NCBI GenBank assembly: GCA_006384855.1
Contig: VCJN01000285.1
Location: 310,001-374,000, forward strand
Length of the DNA stretch: 64,000 nucleotides
Reading direction: 5' to 3'
From: Tetraselmis striata
Lineage: Eukaryota > Chlorophyta > Chlorodendrophyceae > Chlorodendrales > Chlorodendraceae
Numbering within the stretch: position 1 is the first letter of the stretch; every line of letters begins with the position of its first letter. The position numbers were made by a program, and so were the translations under genes. This document shows, one piece after another, positions 1 to 12,058 of this stretch. The notes beneath the pieces are model-generated. The model was not told the origin of the DNA. It saw only the letters and a list, made by a program, of their open reading frames with translations, and did not search any database.

Positions 1-150
1 TTTCGCGAACCGCTCGGGGCAGGGCGCGTATGTCATGATAGTGTTTGCGCGCGCCGCGTTACCTAGCAATACCTTCCAACCATGTGCCAATCAGGAGGCC
101 AGTCCAGCTCAGGATTATTACACCATATCGGACTATCGTGCTAGACGCTG

Positions 151-180
151 GTGAATAGAATAGAATAGAATAGAATAGAA
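151..180. repeat. GAATA pentanucleotide microsatellite
   Basis: About five to six tandem copies of the pentamer GAATA. Confidence 0.9.
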
Positions 181-255
181 TTGGAACAGGGTCATGTCAT
201 CCTGCAACCGTGTTATTGCTGTGTGCCCGTTGCGGCTGATTGCATTTTAGGTCGA

Positions 256-257
<2 letters not shown>

Positions 258-294
<37 letters not shown>
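258..294. repeat. CT dinucleotide microsatellite
   Basis: An uninterrupted CT run of about 37 bases, preceded by a less regular CT-rich stretch. Confidence 0.9.
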
Positions 295-297
<3 letters not shown>

Positions 298-1852
298 TGC
301 TGCATGCTTGGTGGCGGTGAATTGGTGTTCCAAGTGAATCGGTGGCAGCCGCATAAAGCCCTCACGTGTAACACCTCAGTGGGGTGTCTGCCGCGCCATG
401 GATACATAAGAGGAAAGCCGCCCGCAATGGGCACCTGGGACGCTGTCAACCGCTGCAAACGGCCGCCACCTCGTCAGCGGAAGCGCCGCCGCTGGCCGTC
501 GCGGCTGTCTCCGTCCCACGACTGCCGGCCGCCATTGGGGGCCCACCCACGCCCTCGTCCATGTCCATGCCCACGCCCGGCTGCCTGCTGCCTCCATCGC
601 CCCTGCCAGGCCACACCACCAGCAGGCCGCGTCCGCATCTTAGATAGTGGTACCTAGGTCAACGGCTGGGCCGGCGGAAAAGGGACGCTCCCGCAGCAAA
701 CCGTGCGGAATGGCGCACCCGCAAGAACGAGTGTCACGAGCGCCAGTATCATTGAGGCAATCAACGCCCATTCTCGGGGCTTTGGAGGTTTCGAAACACG
801 AAATGCTTAATCATGCAACGGCGCAGCGCGCTCCGGATGTGTATTGGTGGCATTTTGTTTCCGCAAATGCAAGCAGACATGGACGCGTGCCCTCCATCCA
901 TCTTCTGCCTGATGATGATCCTGCCGTGCTAGCCTTGCCACAGCGCCACAACCGTCTGACCCCGGGCCACGTGCTTCCTCTGGACCGTACCTGTACTGGC
1001 GCAGGATTCGCAGCACCGCAGACAGTTACACGATGTATTCCGTATTTACCGCGGCGGTTGGAGAGCGGTGCCTGAGTGCCTGAGTGCCGCCTGTCTAGCG
1101 CGCGTATGAAGGGCAACCACACATGGCTCCCTTGTACTGATGATACGTACGAGCTACTAGTACCAGCCTGGATACAGGGGGCGCCGCAGGGTGCCAGGAC
1201 CTGGATGGCACGTTCCAGTATTGTGTTTCTCGCCCCCGGGACAGGACTGGCACCAGTGAAACCAACGACGGCCCCTTTCCTCTTCGAGTATCGGAAACGA
1301 GTATTGCAGAGCCTCTACGACGGTCCTTCAACGAAAGCCGTTTAGGCAGCGATGCATTACGGACATCCCCTGGGTGCGCAACGCTCTGTTATAGTCATCA
1401 AGCAAATTCCCAAAGCATTTCGCGAGACTGATCAGAGGCCAGTGATGGACATTCGTTCCCAACTGGCCATCCAGTACGAACTTCTCCAATGTGATTTTGC
1501 AAAGAGTTGGCATACAAACACTCCCATCCCTCCCCCGGCTTCGTTCTGGTGTAAGCCGACCGAGCGAGGGCAAGCCGGGCCGCAGGCGCCGCACCTGGCT
1601 CTCCATCGGCAGCGTTAACACCCAGGCCTCCAGCCCCTCGATGGTCGCCCGCAGGCTGCCGCTGGCGCCCACGTGCGCGTCAAACTCCTCCTGCCGCAGC
1701 CACACCTGCGCGGCGCCCGCCGCGCTCAGCCGCGCGCCGCACCCTGGCACCGGATGCAGGCGCGCCAGTGCCCCGCCGCATCGTCGTCATATATACGGGG
1801 TGCCCATGCACCTACCTATTATAAGAACCCTTATCATTATGGTGAGCTTCTA

Positions 1853-2015
1853 ATTGGGCTTGCATGCGACCTATAGAAACATTCGCTATGGTTCCCCTAT
1901 AGCCTCACCTACATTTTACCTCTGACAGGCATGACAGGAAGTTCTGATCCGCGGTGCTCTCATCATTACCGCGCCGGCAGCACCCTTATACCTAGACATA
2001 TGTACATGCGTATGC
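1853..2015 (+). repeat. Dispersed repeat, copy A (~160 bp)
   Basis: This segment aligns by eye with 17258-17405 in the same orientation. Both begin TTGGGCTTGCATGC, share ATTCGCTAT, ACCTCT..CAGGCA and TTACCGCGCCGGC, and diverge at the right end. No coding potential is visible. It could be a SINE or MITE relic, or a shared regulatory segment; the ends are not sharp enough to choose. Confidence 0.65.
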
Positions 2016-2331
2016 ACCATGCAGGAAAATCCATCTTATTGGGTGCTCGAAAAATTATTCTTTGTAACCCCCGCCCCCTTGTAAAGAGGGGGAAATATAA
2101 ACGACAGTCGAAATACTTCAGAATACACCATGAATAAGCCATGGCATTCTCAGCGGTCGTGGCGTGGCGGAATAGTCCATGGCCTTGGGGACCCCCAAAA
2201 GCCATGTTGGATCGGTACGCGGAAGCAATTGAAATGTCATATCACATACTCATACCAGGAAGAGAGGGATGGGGGTGGGTGGGGTGGCGGAGCTCCCTAG
2301 CTAAGGTGGCACTGACGAGATGGGCGCCCCA

Positions 2332-3468
2332 TCAACCGCCCGACCCCGACTCATCCCACCGCATATCACCCGCCAGGCGCCAATCGCCGCCAGGGCACCG
2401 TGCCTTGAGGTGCATGTGCGCGTGGTTCTGCGCGGTGCCATGGTTGACGACCACCGAGGTGTACTGCCGCACGCCCCACTCCCTGCAACACAGGGGGGAG
2501 GGGGGGGCGCATCACGGCGGAATGAGACACCGTTGCGGGAGGAAGTTGGGGGGGAGGTGAAAGGAGGGACTGGCAAAGAGCAAAGGGCAAAGGGGCGGAG
2601 CGCACCGCATCGCGCGGCCCACTGCGCCCCAGAGCGCCACCATCTCCCCCTCATCCAGCTCCCCCAGGCGGCGTACGTGGCGCGCAGGCGCAAAGATCAG
2701 CACCGGGCGCGCCTTGGCGTCCAGCCAGCAGTTGATGGTCTGGTGGGGGCGCGCATGGAGGGGCGGGAAAGGGGAGGGCATAAACGGGGTGGACACTAGT
2801 ACCCTCCCCAGGCCCCCCATGCATTGATGATGAGACATGTGCATTGCGATCGCCGCCCTCCGCCGCTACTCCCGGATGGCCCGCCTCCTGAAAGGGGTTG
2901 GCGCCCTACCTCACTCTCCGTGAACAGCAGCGTGTCCCGGGAGGTGGGTCCGCCGTCGTCCTTGCCTGTCAGGCCTGCGCACCCATTGGCGCCAGCAATT
3001 CCTCACCTACCAGGGGAGGGCCTCGCCGTGTGCCACGCTGCTGCTGCCATGCAGTTCCTTTTGCTGCTCTCTTTTCTCCATCAATAGAGCATACGGTATA
3101 TCCATACAGTATACAGTATTCATACAAGCTCAACTGCAAGTGTCAAAATTAGTTGAGCTTGCACGACGGCGGCAGCGCGTAGTTTGCTGGATAATATTTA
3201 GAATATATATTGGGTCGTGGTCTTACACTTTGCCATTAACTATCTAGCTCTGACCGCGTAAGGGCGGCCCTAACCGTCAGGACGTCAGGGCACTAAACGG
3301 ATATGATCAGCAATTATAGGAACAGTCCCCCTCTTGATGGTATCACTTGTCGGGAATCAGTCTTGTCAAGGCGGGCACGAAGCAGATTGGCGGGGTTGCA
3401 TGGAACTGCTTTCCGCGACGACCAACTGGAAAAGGGGCTTTTTTTAATGCCAGGCGTGCACAGACAGG

Positions 3469-3505
<37 letters not shown>

Positions 3506-3989
3506 GGGGGGGCACCCATCGATAGAGGGCAGTCCATCTCGCAGGACATGCAGCGCGCCGCGGCGATGGGGCCATCCCGCTCCTCGGCCCGCCTCCCGCC
3601 GTACAGCACGACGACGTCCCAGCCGCCACCCTGCCGCGTGTCCTTCACCTTGAGGTGGTAGTCCGTCAGGCCGCGCTCGCCGTCCAGCAGCGCCACCACG
3701 CGCGCAAACAGGGAAGCCACCTGCGCGCGTGGTAGGCACTGGCGCTCGTTTGCCTCCTCCAGAATAAACCCAGCGACAAGTCGACCGGGGGGCGAACAAC
3801 ATGGATCTTCTCGAGGGGCTGCCGTGTGAGCTGCACCTCCTGGGGCGTCTCCTCGGCTAGGAACTGCTGGAAGCCGCGCCGCTCGCAGCCGGCCACCACC
3901 AGCGTCCACTCCTCCCGGCCCGGCCGCGGAGGGACGTCCGTGACCCGGAGCGGCGGTGGCTCCGTCCCCGTCTGCCCGGGCGACGCCAT
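2332..3989 (-). CDS. HIT-family (histidine triad) protein, five exons, 249 aa
   Basis: Minus-strand exons 3989-3786, 3720-3516, 2965-2910, 2739-2606 and 2482-2332 join in phase with GT-AG introns from an ATG to a TGA, giving 249 residues. The last two exons carry the HIT fold: a strand with CWLDAKARPVLIFAPARHV, an acidic helix, then NHGTAQNHAHMHLKAR, which contains the HxHxH triad. HIT proteins bind nucleotides and act as hydrolases, transferases or phosphorylases on nucleotide phosphoesters. The N-terminal ~135 residues (with CMSCEMDC) match no family I know, so the substrate is unassigned. Intron 1 is only 65 nt and its sequence is also open in one frame, so retention with a frameshift is an alternative reading. 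Intron 2 carries a 34-nt poly-C run on the sense strand. No signal peptide is visible. Confidence 0.8.
3471..3504. repeat. 34-nt G homopolymer inside HIT-gene intron 2
   Basis: This is a pure G run on the plus strand, reading as poly-C in the sense of the HIT gene, just downstream of the donor of intron 2. A similar 22-nt G run at 4028-4049 lies just upstream of the start codon and could sit in a 5' UTR intron. Confidence 0.9.
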
Positions 3990-5583
3990 CAATCTCACGG
4001 AGCTTCTCGTGGCCGCCACGGGATGGAGGGGGGGGGGGGGGGGGGGGGGACTCAGCGCATTGACACCCAGGGGACATCCTGTCGGCCGCATGGGACGCTA
4101 GACGGGAACACAGCCAGCCTGCGGCCGGCACGGGCAGCCTTTCACAGACCACCGGGAGTCGGTGGTCGCTGACTGCTTCGTGCGCGGGGGTTGCTGAAGC
4201 AACTCAGCAGAATACTATATATACTACGGGCGGCGGGGTACTATACTTTTCCACATAAATATGGGGTTTGCGAATTCGACCCACACGTCCATTCGCGGCT
4301 TCACTGAGACCGTGCGCGCGTGCATGCATGTTACTCAGGGTCGCACGGCTGGCGGGGGAAATGCCACCATAGCGCGATACACCCGATATTGCCACGCGGT
4401 AGCTGTTGCCGTCAACACTTTCATTTAGGCAAAAGCAGCCTTTCACAGACCGGAACCCACCGGGAGTCGGTGGTCGCTGCCTGAAGCTGCAACATACGGG
4501 CGGCGAGGTACTTACAGGGGTAATTACCCCTGGTACTAGCGATGAGTCTGAGCGCTTGCGCCCGCCTTTATGCAAACGCATGTATAGACCTACTACCGTG
4601 TAAGGATGATACACCTATAGGTGTGAATTGCAAAAGGTCAGTAACAAATCCACCGCAAAAAGCATTACCAACAGTCTGATCAACATATACCAAATTGGTT
4701 TCCTGTTTCTCTCTCGGTTTTTTCTGGTCGTTCCTTGGCTTTCAGTGTTTCCTTGGTCCTTTTGGTTCGGCTTCCTTGCCAATTGGCGACTCGGTGGCTT
4801 CCTGCTTCCCGTGGCTCCTCTTTCTTGGTTATTGACTCCATGGCCTCCTGCTTGACCCTTGGTTTCAAGCAAATGTCTCTCTTTTGCTATCTGGCAACCT
4901 TTGACAATTGCTTTTAGGATTGTTTTTGGTGCGCATATGTTACAGCACTAACTAATTTAAGTAACAGCACCTCTATATTGAGAAAAGATCAACATAGCAA
5001 GGCGCCTAAAAGCAGCCCCCGCATCCCGCACGAGGCGGAGTGGGTGATGAGTGATGCGCGCACGGTTAATAGTCGGGGCCACGTGTGCACCGCCCGCCCT
5101 AGTGCCTCGATCGCATATGTGGTTACTTAACTAGTGTCAAGGTTATCTAACTACAGAGATGCCTCATGGCACTATGTCAGAACGGGTCGAACGAGCGAGG
5201 GGCACGGCGTTTCCATGACTAGTAAAACCCCCAACAACCCACTTATGTGTCTATGTCACCTATACACCTATCTCTAGATATACTAGTGTGAATTACATAA
5301 AGGCAAGTAACACACCCACCGCTGAAAGCAGTACTAGAAGATCAACACCGCAAGCCACCTACACTTACTGGTATTGGTACCAGTATAGCACGTGTTTGGC
5401 CCCCCAAGGCCGGGGAAGACTGGCAATTGTGAAACCGTTGTAGCGTCTACGACGGCCGTTTCGGTAGCGATCCGGCTATGACGAACAACCATCACGAGGC
5501 GAGGCTGTTTTACAAGAGCCGAAACTTGCGAAGAGGTTCGGTGTAAGCGTGGAGGGAAAACGGAGTCAGGGGGCCAGGGGGCA
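3990..5583. other. Non-coding interval with degenerate repeat pair
   Basis: I see no gene. Two stretches, about 4619-4690 and about 5285-5350, resemble each other (GTGTGAATT, then AGTAACA, then CCACCGC, then GATCAACA) in the same orientation. A shorter echo of GATCAACA lies near 4986. They may be old copies of one small repeat. Confidence 0.4.
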
Positions 5584-5770
5584 CTGTGTGTATAACACAG
5601 CGAAACTAGAAGATGGCATGCTCAGTTGTTGCGGCTGCTTTGATGTATACTTGTGCTGCACACGAAGGGGCGCAACGACATGTTAACTAGTAACCCGTAC
5701 CACTTAGTCACATCTAGCCGGAAAAGCGGTTAGGAAAGGAGGAACCCCATAAACTAGTTTTATTAGATCA
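5584..5770 (+). repeat. Terminal direct repeat, left copy (187 bp)
   Basis: This copy begins CTGTGTGTATAACACAG, a small inverted repeat, and ends TTAGATCA. It shares long blocks with 8479-8671, including AGCGAAACT, AACCCGTACCACTTAG, GGTTAGGAAAGGAGGAA and CCCCATAAACTAGTTT. Confidence 0.75.
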
Positions 5771-5837
5771 TTTCAAGTTGAGTCTGATTTTGCCGGGGAA
5801 GAGCGAACGAAGAGAGCGGCAGATTGAGGAAACCGGG

Positions 5838-8029
5838 TTAGCCCCAGGTCACGTAGGGGGCACCGGAAGGGCCACCGCTCCGGAGTCTTGTTGAACTTGG
5901 AAGTGGCGAAGGGGCGCGATGTGGCCAAAGAAGAATCACGCGCCAAGGAGGACGTTGGGGTCGATGTAGTTTAGGACGACGTCGGAGTTGGTTGCCCACC
6001 CGCCTTGATGGAGGATGTGAGAGAGTGGATGGACGCCGATGGAGTTCGTAGCAGAGGCCGCACCCTTGCAAAGGCTGTGGGAGGCCAAAGAAGTGCCGGC
6101 AGGGGGGCAGCACCGACGAGACGAATGGCCGTGGAGCGCCAGTCCGACATTGTAGTGGCAGTCCGCGACTTGGAGTGCTAGCGCTAGGGGTGACCGCCCA
6201 TAAGTTACTCGGCCAGGGCAGCAAGGAGGGGGGGGGCGACAGGACCTTGTCGATGAAGTGGTGCAGGAGACGGACGACGCGATAGTGCTCCGTCACGAGG
6301 AAGGGCAGTAGACGTAAGTCGTTGGGGGTGCGCCGGCCGGCGCGGCCCTTCGCGCGGTATTACACCTGCATGGTAATGTTGTACGAGTCGATGTGCACGT
6401 CCCGCACTCGCCATGACACGCCAATATGCGCCCGGGCAAAAAAACACGAAGTTGACACACCGTGGCCATGAGGAGCGAGGGAGGAGCATAACAAACAGTT
6501 AACTCAGCAATAATAAGCTCAGCAAAAAAGTAAGCGACATCGGCAAGCAATGGCACTCGTCAAGCGACAGCCTTCTGGCGGCGTTGCCTGAGCAGTATGC
6601 CTCGACGAGCGGCGGTGACGTGCATGCTGTCCTTAGCGATAGGATCGATGTTGTGCAGATCGAAGAACGTGTTGATGGCCCACAGGTAGGGCTGCAACGA
6701 CTCAGCCCCAATGTGACCCCGCTCACCGATCCATGCGACCTATCAAGACGTCAAGAGTCGGTGGCATTAGTAGTCACCTCCTACGGGCTGATCTTTTCCG
6801 AGTCGTGATAGAACTCGGAGAATTGAGCCAGCTTGCCACAACAATAGCTCCATAGAGTCAGGGCGGTGAGGGAGCTCGCATGAGAGGAGGTTGAGCGCGC
6901 GCTGCCCTAGCTCGTCCAAGCCGAATGCCTCTTGTAGACTTGCCCCAGCTCGTTCAACCTCGGGCTTGGCAATCACGAAAAAAGTGCGACGTTTGACCAA
7001 CGGGGGTTCGGGCCATCCCGGCAAAATAATTGGCGGCGTCCGTTAATTTCCGGCAGTGGAACGGTGACTGCTAGACGGGTTTGACCGGGTACCGCTAGTA
7101 CGGGTTTGCGGCGCAAGCAGATTCAGGTAGGAGGGCCGCCTCGCGCGCCCGTCTTGCTCGTAGCACCCGTAGTCTCGCGGGTAATGTACACGATCGAATG
7201 CGGGTCGATGCGAACTAGTTGCTACACGTAGAGTGACAATCGACGAGAGCAGTGAAGAAATGGTAGGGGAGACGGGATGTTGCACTCTCAGGTACGGGTG
7301 TGCGGATGATTGAGCCGCACCCGGCTGTGGCTGTAAGAAGCACCGTACCGAGGAAGGTCTAAATGAAGTGTGTAGGGTAGGAGGGTCCGTTCCAGACACA
7401 GGGCGCTCATCCCGTCGTTGAGCTGCCAGGGTTCGCCGTGCAGCGGTCACCGAAAGGTGGCCTCGCAAAGCGCCAGCAACTCCGATGGAATGCGCCCCAC
7501 GCCATCACTCATGCTCACCTCCGCGACCTCGCCCACGACGGCCATCATGCTCACGTCCGTGCCCGCGACATGTGAGCGTCGCTTGCACGCGAGCAATAGC
7601 GGTGGCTATGCCGCTGCTGGCGACTGTCGCCTCGAAAACACGGCGCTCGTAGTCGCGCGTCAGGTCGTTGAAGTCCGCAGAGCCCACATGCTCCGCTGCG
7701 GGCTGAAAATGCCGAGCCCGCAGCACATCCAACACCCCATGGCCACTGTGCACACGCTTGATTTTGTTCAGCCTCCTCAGGAAAGCTAGACGAAAAGAGA
7801 ACGCCTTACCGATGGCCTCGGCATGGTTGCGAGCGCGCGCGAGGTAAGGGGTGAAGTCCCGATTAGCAACTGGAACGTAAGGTAGCAGCTCGTCCAGAGC
7901 CACAAAGAGAGCAGCAGTGTGAGCCACAAAACACGTCATCCAAATGTACTCCTCCCGAGCCGGCAGACGCCGGACATTTTGCTTGGGTAGTTGTTTGTTA
8001 GGTCGGTACGCTAGGAAAAGCCCGTGCAT
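5838..8029 (-). pseudogene. Tyrosine recombinase, frameshifted and mutated
   Basis: Reading the minus strand from 8029, an N-terminal open segment (to 7505) is followed by an SAM-like core-binding region near 6730-6530 (LQPYLWAINTFFDLHNID), then a catalytic-domain region near 6440-6240 (RVRDVHIDSYNITMQV). The C-terminal motif lies near 6090-5955: HSLCKGAASATNSIGV, then GGWATNSDVVLNYIDP. This is the HxxR...GGW...Y arrangement of tyrosine recombinases, with the usual Arg of HxxR replaced by Cys; the Tyr is intact. Frameshifts and stops (after MQV and just after the YIDP motif) separate the pieces. The enzyme would cut and rejoin DNA at element ends through a phosphotyrosine link, but this copy should be inactive. 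Family recognition is from motif order only. Confidence 0.75.
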
Positions 8030-8478
8030 CCGGCTGACGGGTCAAACGTCCTCGTAACCACTATCTGCTCTCTGCAGTACCTTTGGCACCGCGAGGTAGT
8101 CGTCCTCGTCACTCGGAAATTTTGAACCGACAAGGCCGCTATGGGCTGGCTTTCGCAAGCCGGGGCATGCTGCGGCTCCCCCGCTGCCCATCGGCTGCCC
8201 CGCGGTTCGACCCGGAGCCATGTGCTCCGTCTCCATCGACACCGCGTCCACGAGCCGTCAGTTGGGCCAACGATGATGCGAGCTCTACCAATATTGTAGA
8301 CTGGGCATGCACGTCTGCTTAAAGCGGTTCGAACGTCGGCTCCGCAATGGGGTCTTCTCCATCTGGCATGGCGACGCGCGGACGTACGGGTGAAAATAAC
8401 ACACACGGATGGTGAGCCGGGTGTGGTCTTGAAACAACTAGCGACCTTGCCCGCAACAGGTTACGGGGCAGTTAGTCG

Positions 8479-8671
8479 CTGTGTGTAACACAGCGAAACT
8501 GAAAGATGGCAAGCTCATCTGTTGCCGCTGCTTTAGTGTCTACTCGTGTTGCATAAATAATACGAAGGTGCGCATCGACAGGTGCACTAGCAACCCGTAC
8601 CACTTAGCAGCACATGTAGCCGCGGAAATGTGGTTAGGAAAGGAGGAAACCCCATAAACTAGTTTAGATCA
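8479..8671 (+). repeat. Terminal direct repeat, right copy (193 bp)
   Basis: Partner of 5584-5770. It begins CTGTGTGTAACACAG and ends TTTAGATCA, with scattered substitutions and small indels relative to the left copy, which indicates an old insertion. Confidence 0.75.
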
Positions 8672-10204
8672 GAATAATTGAAGGTCACATGGAGGGAATT
8701 TCCAACACCGATTGATCACCGCAGTCTAACACACCGTCACGAAAGAAGGGAAATTCGCAAAACGACAAGGTACAATGTTGACTTAAGTAGTGAAACAAGG
8801 TCCAACCCGGCTTAAGTTCTGCAAAACATGGTGCAATGACAAATTACAAAACATGGTGTTCCCGACTTTACCACTCGTGGACAATTGCAAAATAAGGTGA
8901 AGCTACCCGTCACCATTCGCGCCTCAACCGCAACTGGAGACGACCCCGTGGTGGTGGGTCGCCTGGTGCTGCAGTGGCCGAGGGCGCGGGGGTGCGAGCG
9001 GATCGATGGACTTGCCAGATTTGGGCATGTTAAGGGCACCTTGCAGTTCTACAGTGGACAGTGGAGATGCGACGGATGCGATTGGCACCCCCATGCATGC
9101 GAATATGCGGTTGAGATGAGAGGGGCCGTTGAATTATAGAGTGGATTGAGCCCCGTATGGAGCACCTCTAGGGCCTCCACCAGTCTGTGCCCATGACACA
9201 ACAAATCCGATGTTTTGAAATTTGTGGCTTGCAACTCACTCGTCAGAGGCGCAACGAGCTACCGTAGTCGACTTGAGGCCCGACGTCATGAACCCAAATA
9301 CGGTCAGTTGGCCCCATTTAGTAATGTCGTTCTTTGGGGACCCAATGACACCAAAACTTTGCGAAGCAGTATCATGCGCCTAAGGATGGACCCATGCCGT
9401 CACACTGGGGACATCGGGTCAGAGGGCATGGAGCCCCATCCACAAGATTTTCGCATCTTGAAAGCATAAATCAAGCATGCGTAAAGTAGGATATCACGTG
9501 ATAGGCCCGTCATGTGCCCCCACCTAGCATGAGGTGGCCGTTGGAATGCCAGGAAGCCGGGATTAACTTCGAGCGTTACAACCATTTTCGCGTTTTGCCG
9601 CATGCAGAATCCTTACACAATACTGGAGCGGCTCGCGTACGGCAAGGCAGCCGTAAAATGCTGATAATAGTCCGATGGCAGAAAGGTATTTGTGTTATCA
9701 TAGGGCTGCATGCTACGGGCTACGGCCGGCGCTGTTCATGGTTGTGCCGCCGGCCGTAAGACAGTTGGCCTGCTTTGTTGGAAGACTGAAAGGAGTAAAG
9801 TTGTAACAATTTTAAACTTACCATGATGTGATTTGATATTGTAAGCCCGGCAGCCGTGTGGGCGAATATTTGTGCCCGTTTAGACTTTCCGTCTCCATGC
9901 ACCGCGCACCCTTTTCCGCATCTCCGCTACCCGCGTGTGTAGTAAGAGCTTTACAGCGCAAAGCAATGTTGCAGATGCAAGACACAACACACGCAATAGT
10001 TAGTTAGCAGCTCCATACGTGCGCCGGGCGCTCTCTGGTGGGGGGAAGTGTTACAGGCAGATGGTGTGGATGCTTATATGGGGGGGGTCAAACTACTGCG
10101 AAGAATTGCCGCACCTTGCTCTGTGGAGGGCATTACTATCTCTACTATGGCACTAATCGCAACGGAGCCCGATTGCGGGCTCCGGGCTACGAGCTTCCGG
10201 GCGC
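8672..10204. other. Non-coding interval, nothing recognised
   Basis: Only short, unconvincing reading frames occur. The composition is less GC-rich than the flanking genes. No repeat partner was noticed within the window. Confidence 0.5.
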
Positions 10205-12058
10205 TCAGTGCCGCCTCTGCCGCCGCCGGAACAGCGGCTCCAGCTCGTGCCGCGGCGGGCAGTGCGTGGCCTTTTGCACCGGCATCACCAGGTGCGGCTG
10301 GTACCCGCTGCCGTGCGAGACGCCGTACACGGCGGCACGTTGCGCCATCGTGGACACCTTCTTGAATATCAACTCAAAGTCTCCCGTGTCCTCGTACAAC
10401 ACAATCTGAGGGCAGTGGAGTCAGCAGGGAAGATCAGAGCAGGACAGAGTAGCGCAGAGCTGTCGTTTCAAGCCATGAGCAGAGCTCGGCCACCTTACAC
10501 GCATTTGTCACGATTTTTGTATTATACCGCAGAGCTGGCGGAAGCTGGTGCACGCAAGCGGCGTTGAACCAGGAGGGTCGGGTGGACGGTAATGCCGGAC
10601 GGTGGTAATTCATGGCCGAGGATGGACGTCGGGACGGTTAGCAGGTGCGCGCACACACATGGCCGAGTCGGAAAGTCAACAATGACCGCGTTGCCACGAC
10701 AAATACTTTTCAGTACGGGTACAACACGTGCAGTGACCACCAGCGGCGGCTGCTTTTATTCATTGCTGGGGTACTCGTATGCAAGAGGAAGGGGGTACCC
10801 GGCGATGCAGACAAGGCGGGCGAGCGACCGGTGAGAGCGTCGCCCCGGGGACAAATCAATTAAGAGCATGATGCGGCATGCCTGATCAATGGGCGAGATG
10901 AGCAGCGGCAGCAGGAGCAGGTGACATATGTGCTATGATAGGAATAACTGGATGCGTTGGGCTCTTGGGCTTTACCTGGAATGTCGACCGGAATTCTGGG
11001 AGGTTGAAGGGCGCGTGCTTGGACATGACATCCAGGAAGGAAATGACGTAGACGCTGGGGCACCGGGCGAGCGTGCCACGGTCAGCTATGGTTGTGGGGC
11101 GAAAGATTAACCCGAGCGTTGGACACAGCAAAGGCAGCGAGGGACGGTGGCGAGCACATACCTCTTGCCGTCCGTGGTGGTCCGCGTCGCGCGGAGGTCG
11201 CCGCAGAATGGCGCGTCTCGGCTGGGAAAGTTGCACTCGAAGAAGTCCATGCCGTGCAGCAGCCCGGAGATGCCTTCGGTCATGAAGTGGCTCGTCATGT
11301 TGAACGCCTTCCGACCCAAGCAGCGGCCGCAGGGGAAGGGCGGGGGCGGAAGGGGGTGAACGGTGTCGAGTCAGCAGTGGCAAAGTCTTCTTCCATTGTT
11401 TGACAGGCGAGTCAGGGAAACTCGCTGCGGCGCAGGCGCTCACCCCTGATACGGAATCCACATCCCGGTCGTGGAAAATAATGTGGCCGTTGGAGAAGAT
11501 GCGCACAGTCCTGAAGAACCGCATCTCGCCGGCCGCCTTGTCCAGGAACTTGAAGCCATTCGCGCCGGGAATGTTGAGTTTGATCTGTCGTGAAAAGGGC
11601 ATCCAGGGCGGAGGAACCGGCGGAGGGCCCAAGGGGGGGGGGGGGGGGGGTAAGTTCCGACGGCATGGTCAAGTTCTACATGTGACTCCTGGCATAAGTC
11701 GATACCGTTAGTTCCACTATTGATGTACTGGGATGCGTCAGCAGGCGAAACTTGGAATTTCCACTCGCCATTTAGTCGTGCGCAACCAAGGATTAGAAAG
11801 TGACTCGATAATTTGCACGTCCGCAGCGGAAATACTGGTACACAGCACGATACCGGTAGAATTCGCATGAGGTATGGCTATAGGACGGCAGTGCGCACAT
11901 GGGCATGTACGCCGCGTTTCATTTTGTCCAGCTGACTGTGATGAACTCCGGTGATGAACGGCAGCTTATCCGGATCGTCAAGGTCACTCTGGCAGACGGT
12001 GTAGTAGCGCCCCGTCAGATCCTGCGGGCTGAACGACAGCCGCTTGCCAGCCAGCCAC
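10205..12058 (-). CDS. Multi-exon gene with possible nidogen-like (NIDO) domain; 5' end unresolved
   Basis: Minus-strand exons 12058-11899, 11584-11444, 11307-11162, 11054-10976 and 10405-10205 join in phase and end at a TGA. A further small in-phase exon near 11740-11690 is possible. Readable segments include DLTGRYYTVCQSDLDD, FFRTVRIFSNGHIIFHD, HGMDFFECNFPSRDAPFCGD and RSTFQIVLYEDTGDFELIF. The order 'SNGHIIF ... APFCGD ... FQIVLYEDTGDFELIF' resembles NIDO domains of extracellular proteins (strand with NG, APFWAD, FQ-V-L-x-DTG-F). That would suggest an extracellular or adhesive role; this is inference. The start codon and any signal peptide were not found: the first exon listed begins at an acceptor in phase 2. 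The gene follows the subtilase on the same strand, about 540 bp downstream of its stop. Intron 11585-11898 holds an 18-nt sense poly-C run. Confidence 0.55.

Larger units (their letters stand above)
1..2331. other. No supported gene; simple repeats and one dispersed repeat
   Basis: I see no gene I can defend here. The stretch holds two microsatellites and one copy of a dispersed repeat, listed separately. On the minus strand about 1600-1760 there is a protein-like stretch (it contains WLRQEEFDAHVG and LRATIEGLEAWVL) that could be an isolated exon, but I could not attach it to neighbouring exons. A short segment at about 1205-1262 resembles one near 45735-45780 in reverse orientation. Confidence 0.5.
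5584..8671 (-). mobile_element. Decayed tyrosine-recombinase element (Crypton/DIRS-like) with terminal direct repeats
   Basis: A 3.1-kb interval is bounded by two related direct repeats (5584-5770 and 8479-8671) and contains a broken tyrosine-recombinase gene on the minus strand. No reverse transcriptase or RNase H was recognised, which favours a Crypton-like element or a deletion derivative of a DIRS/PAT-type element, since those carry direct repeats. No clear target-site duplication was found. Assignment rests on the recombinase motifs listed for the pseudogene. Confidence 0.6.

Noticed and set aside
3343..4152. A frameshift in the HIT gene between 3786 and 3720
   Set aside because: A 65-nt GT-AG intron in phase explains the change of frame without any sequencing error.
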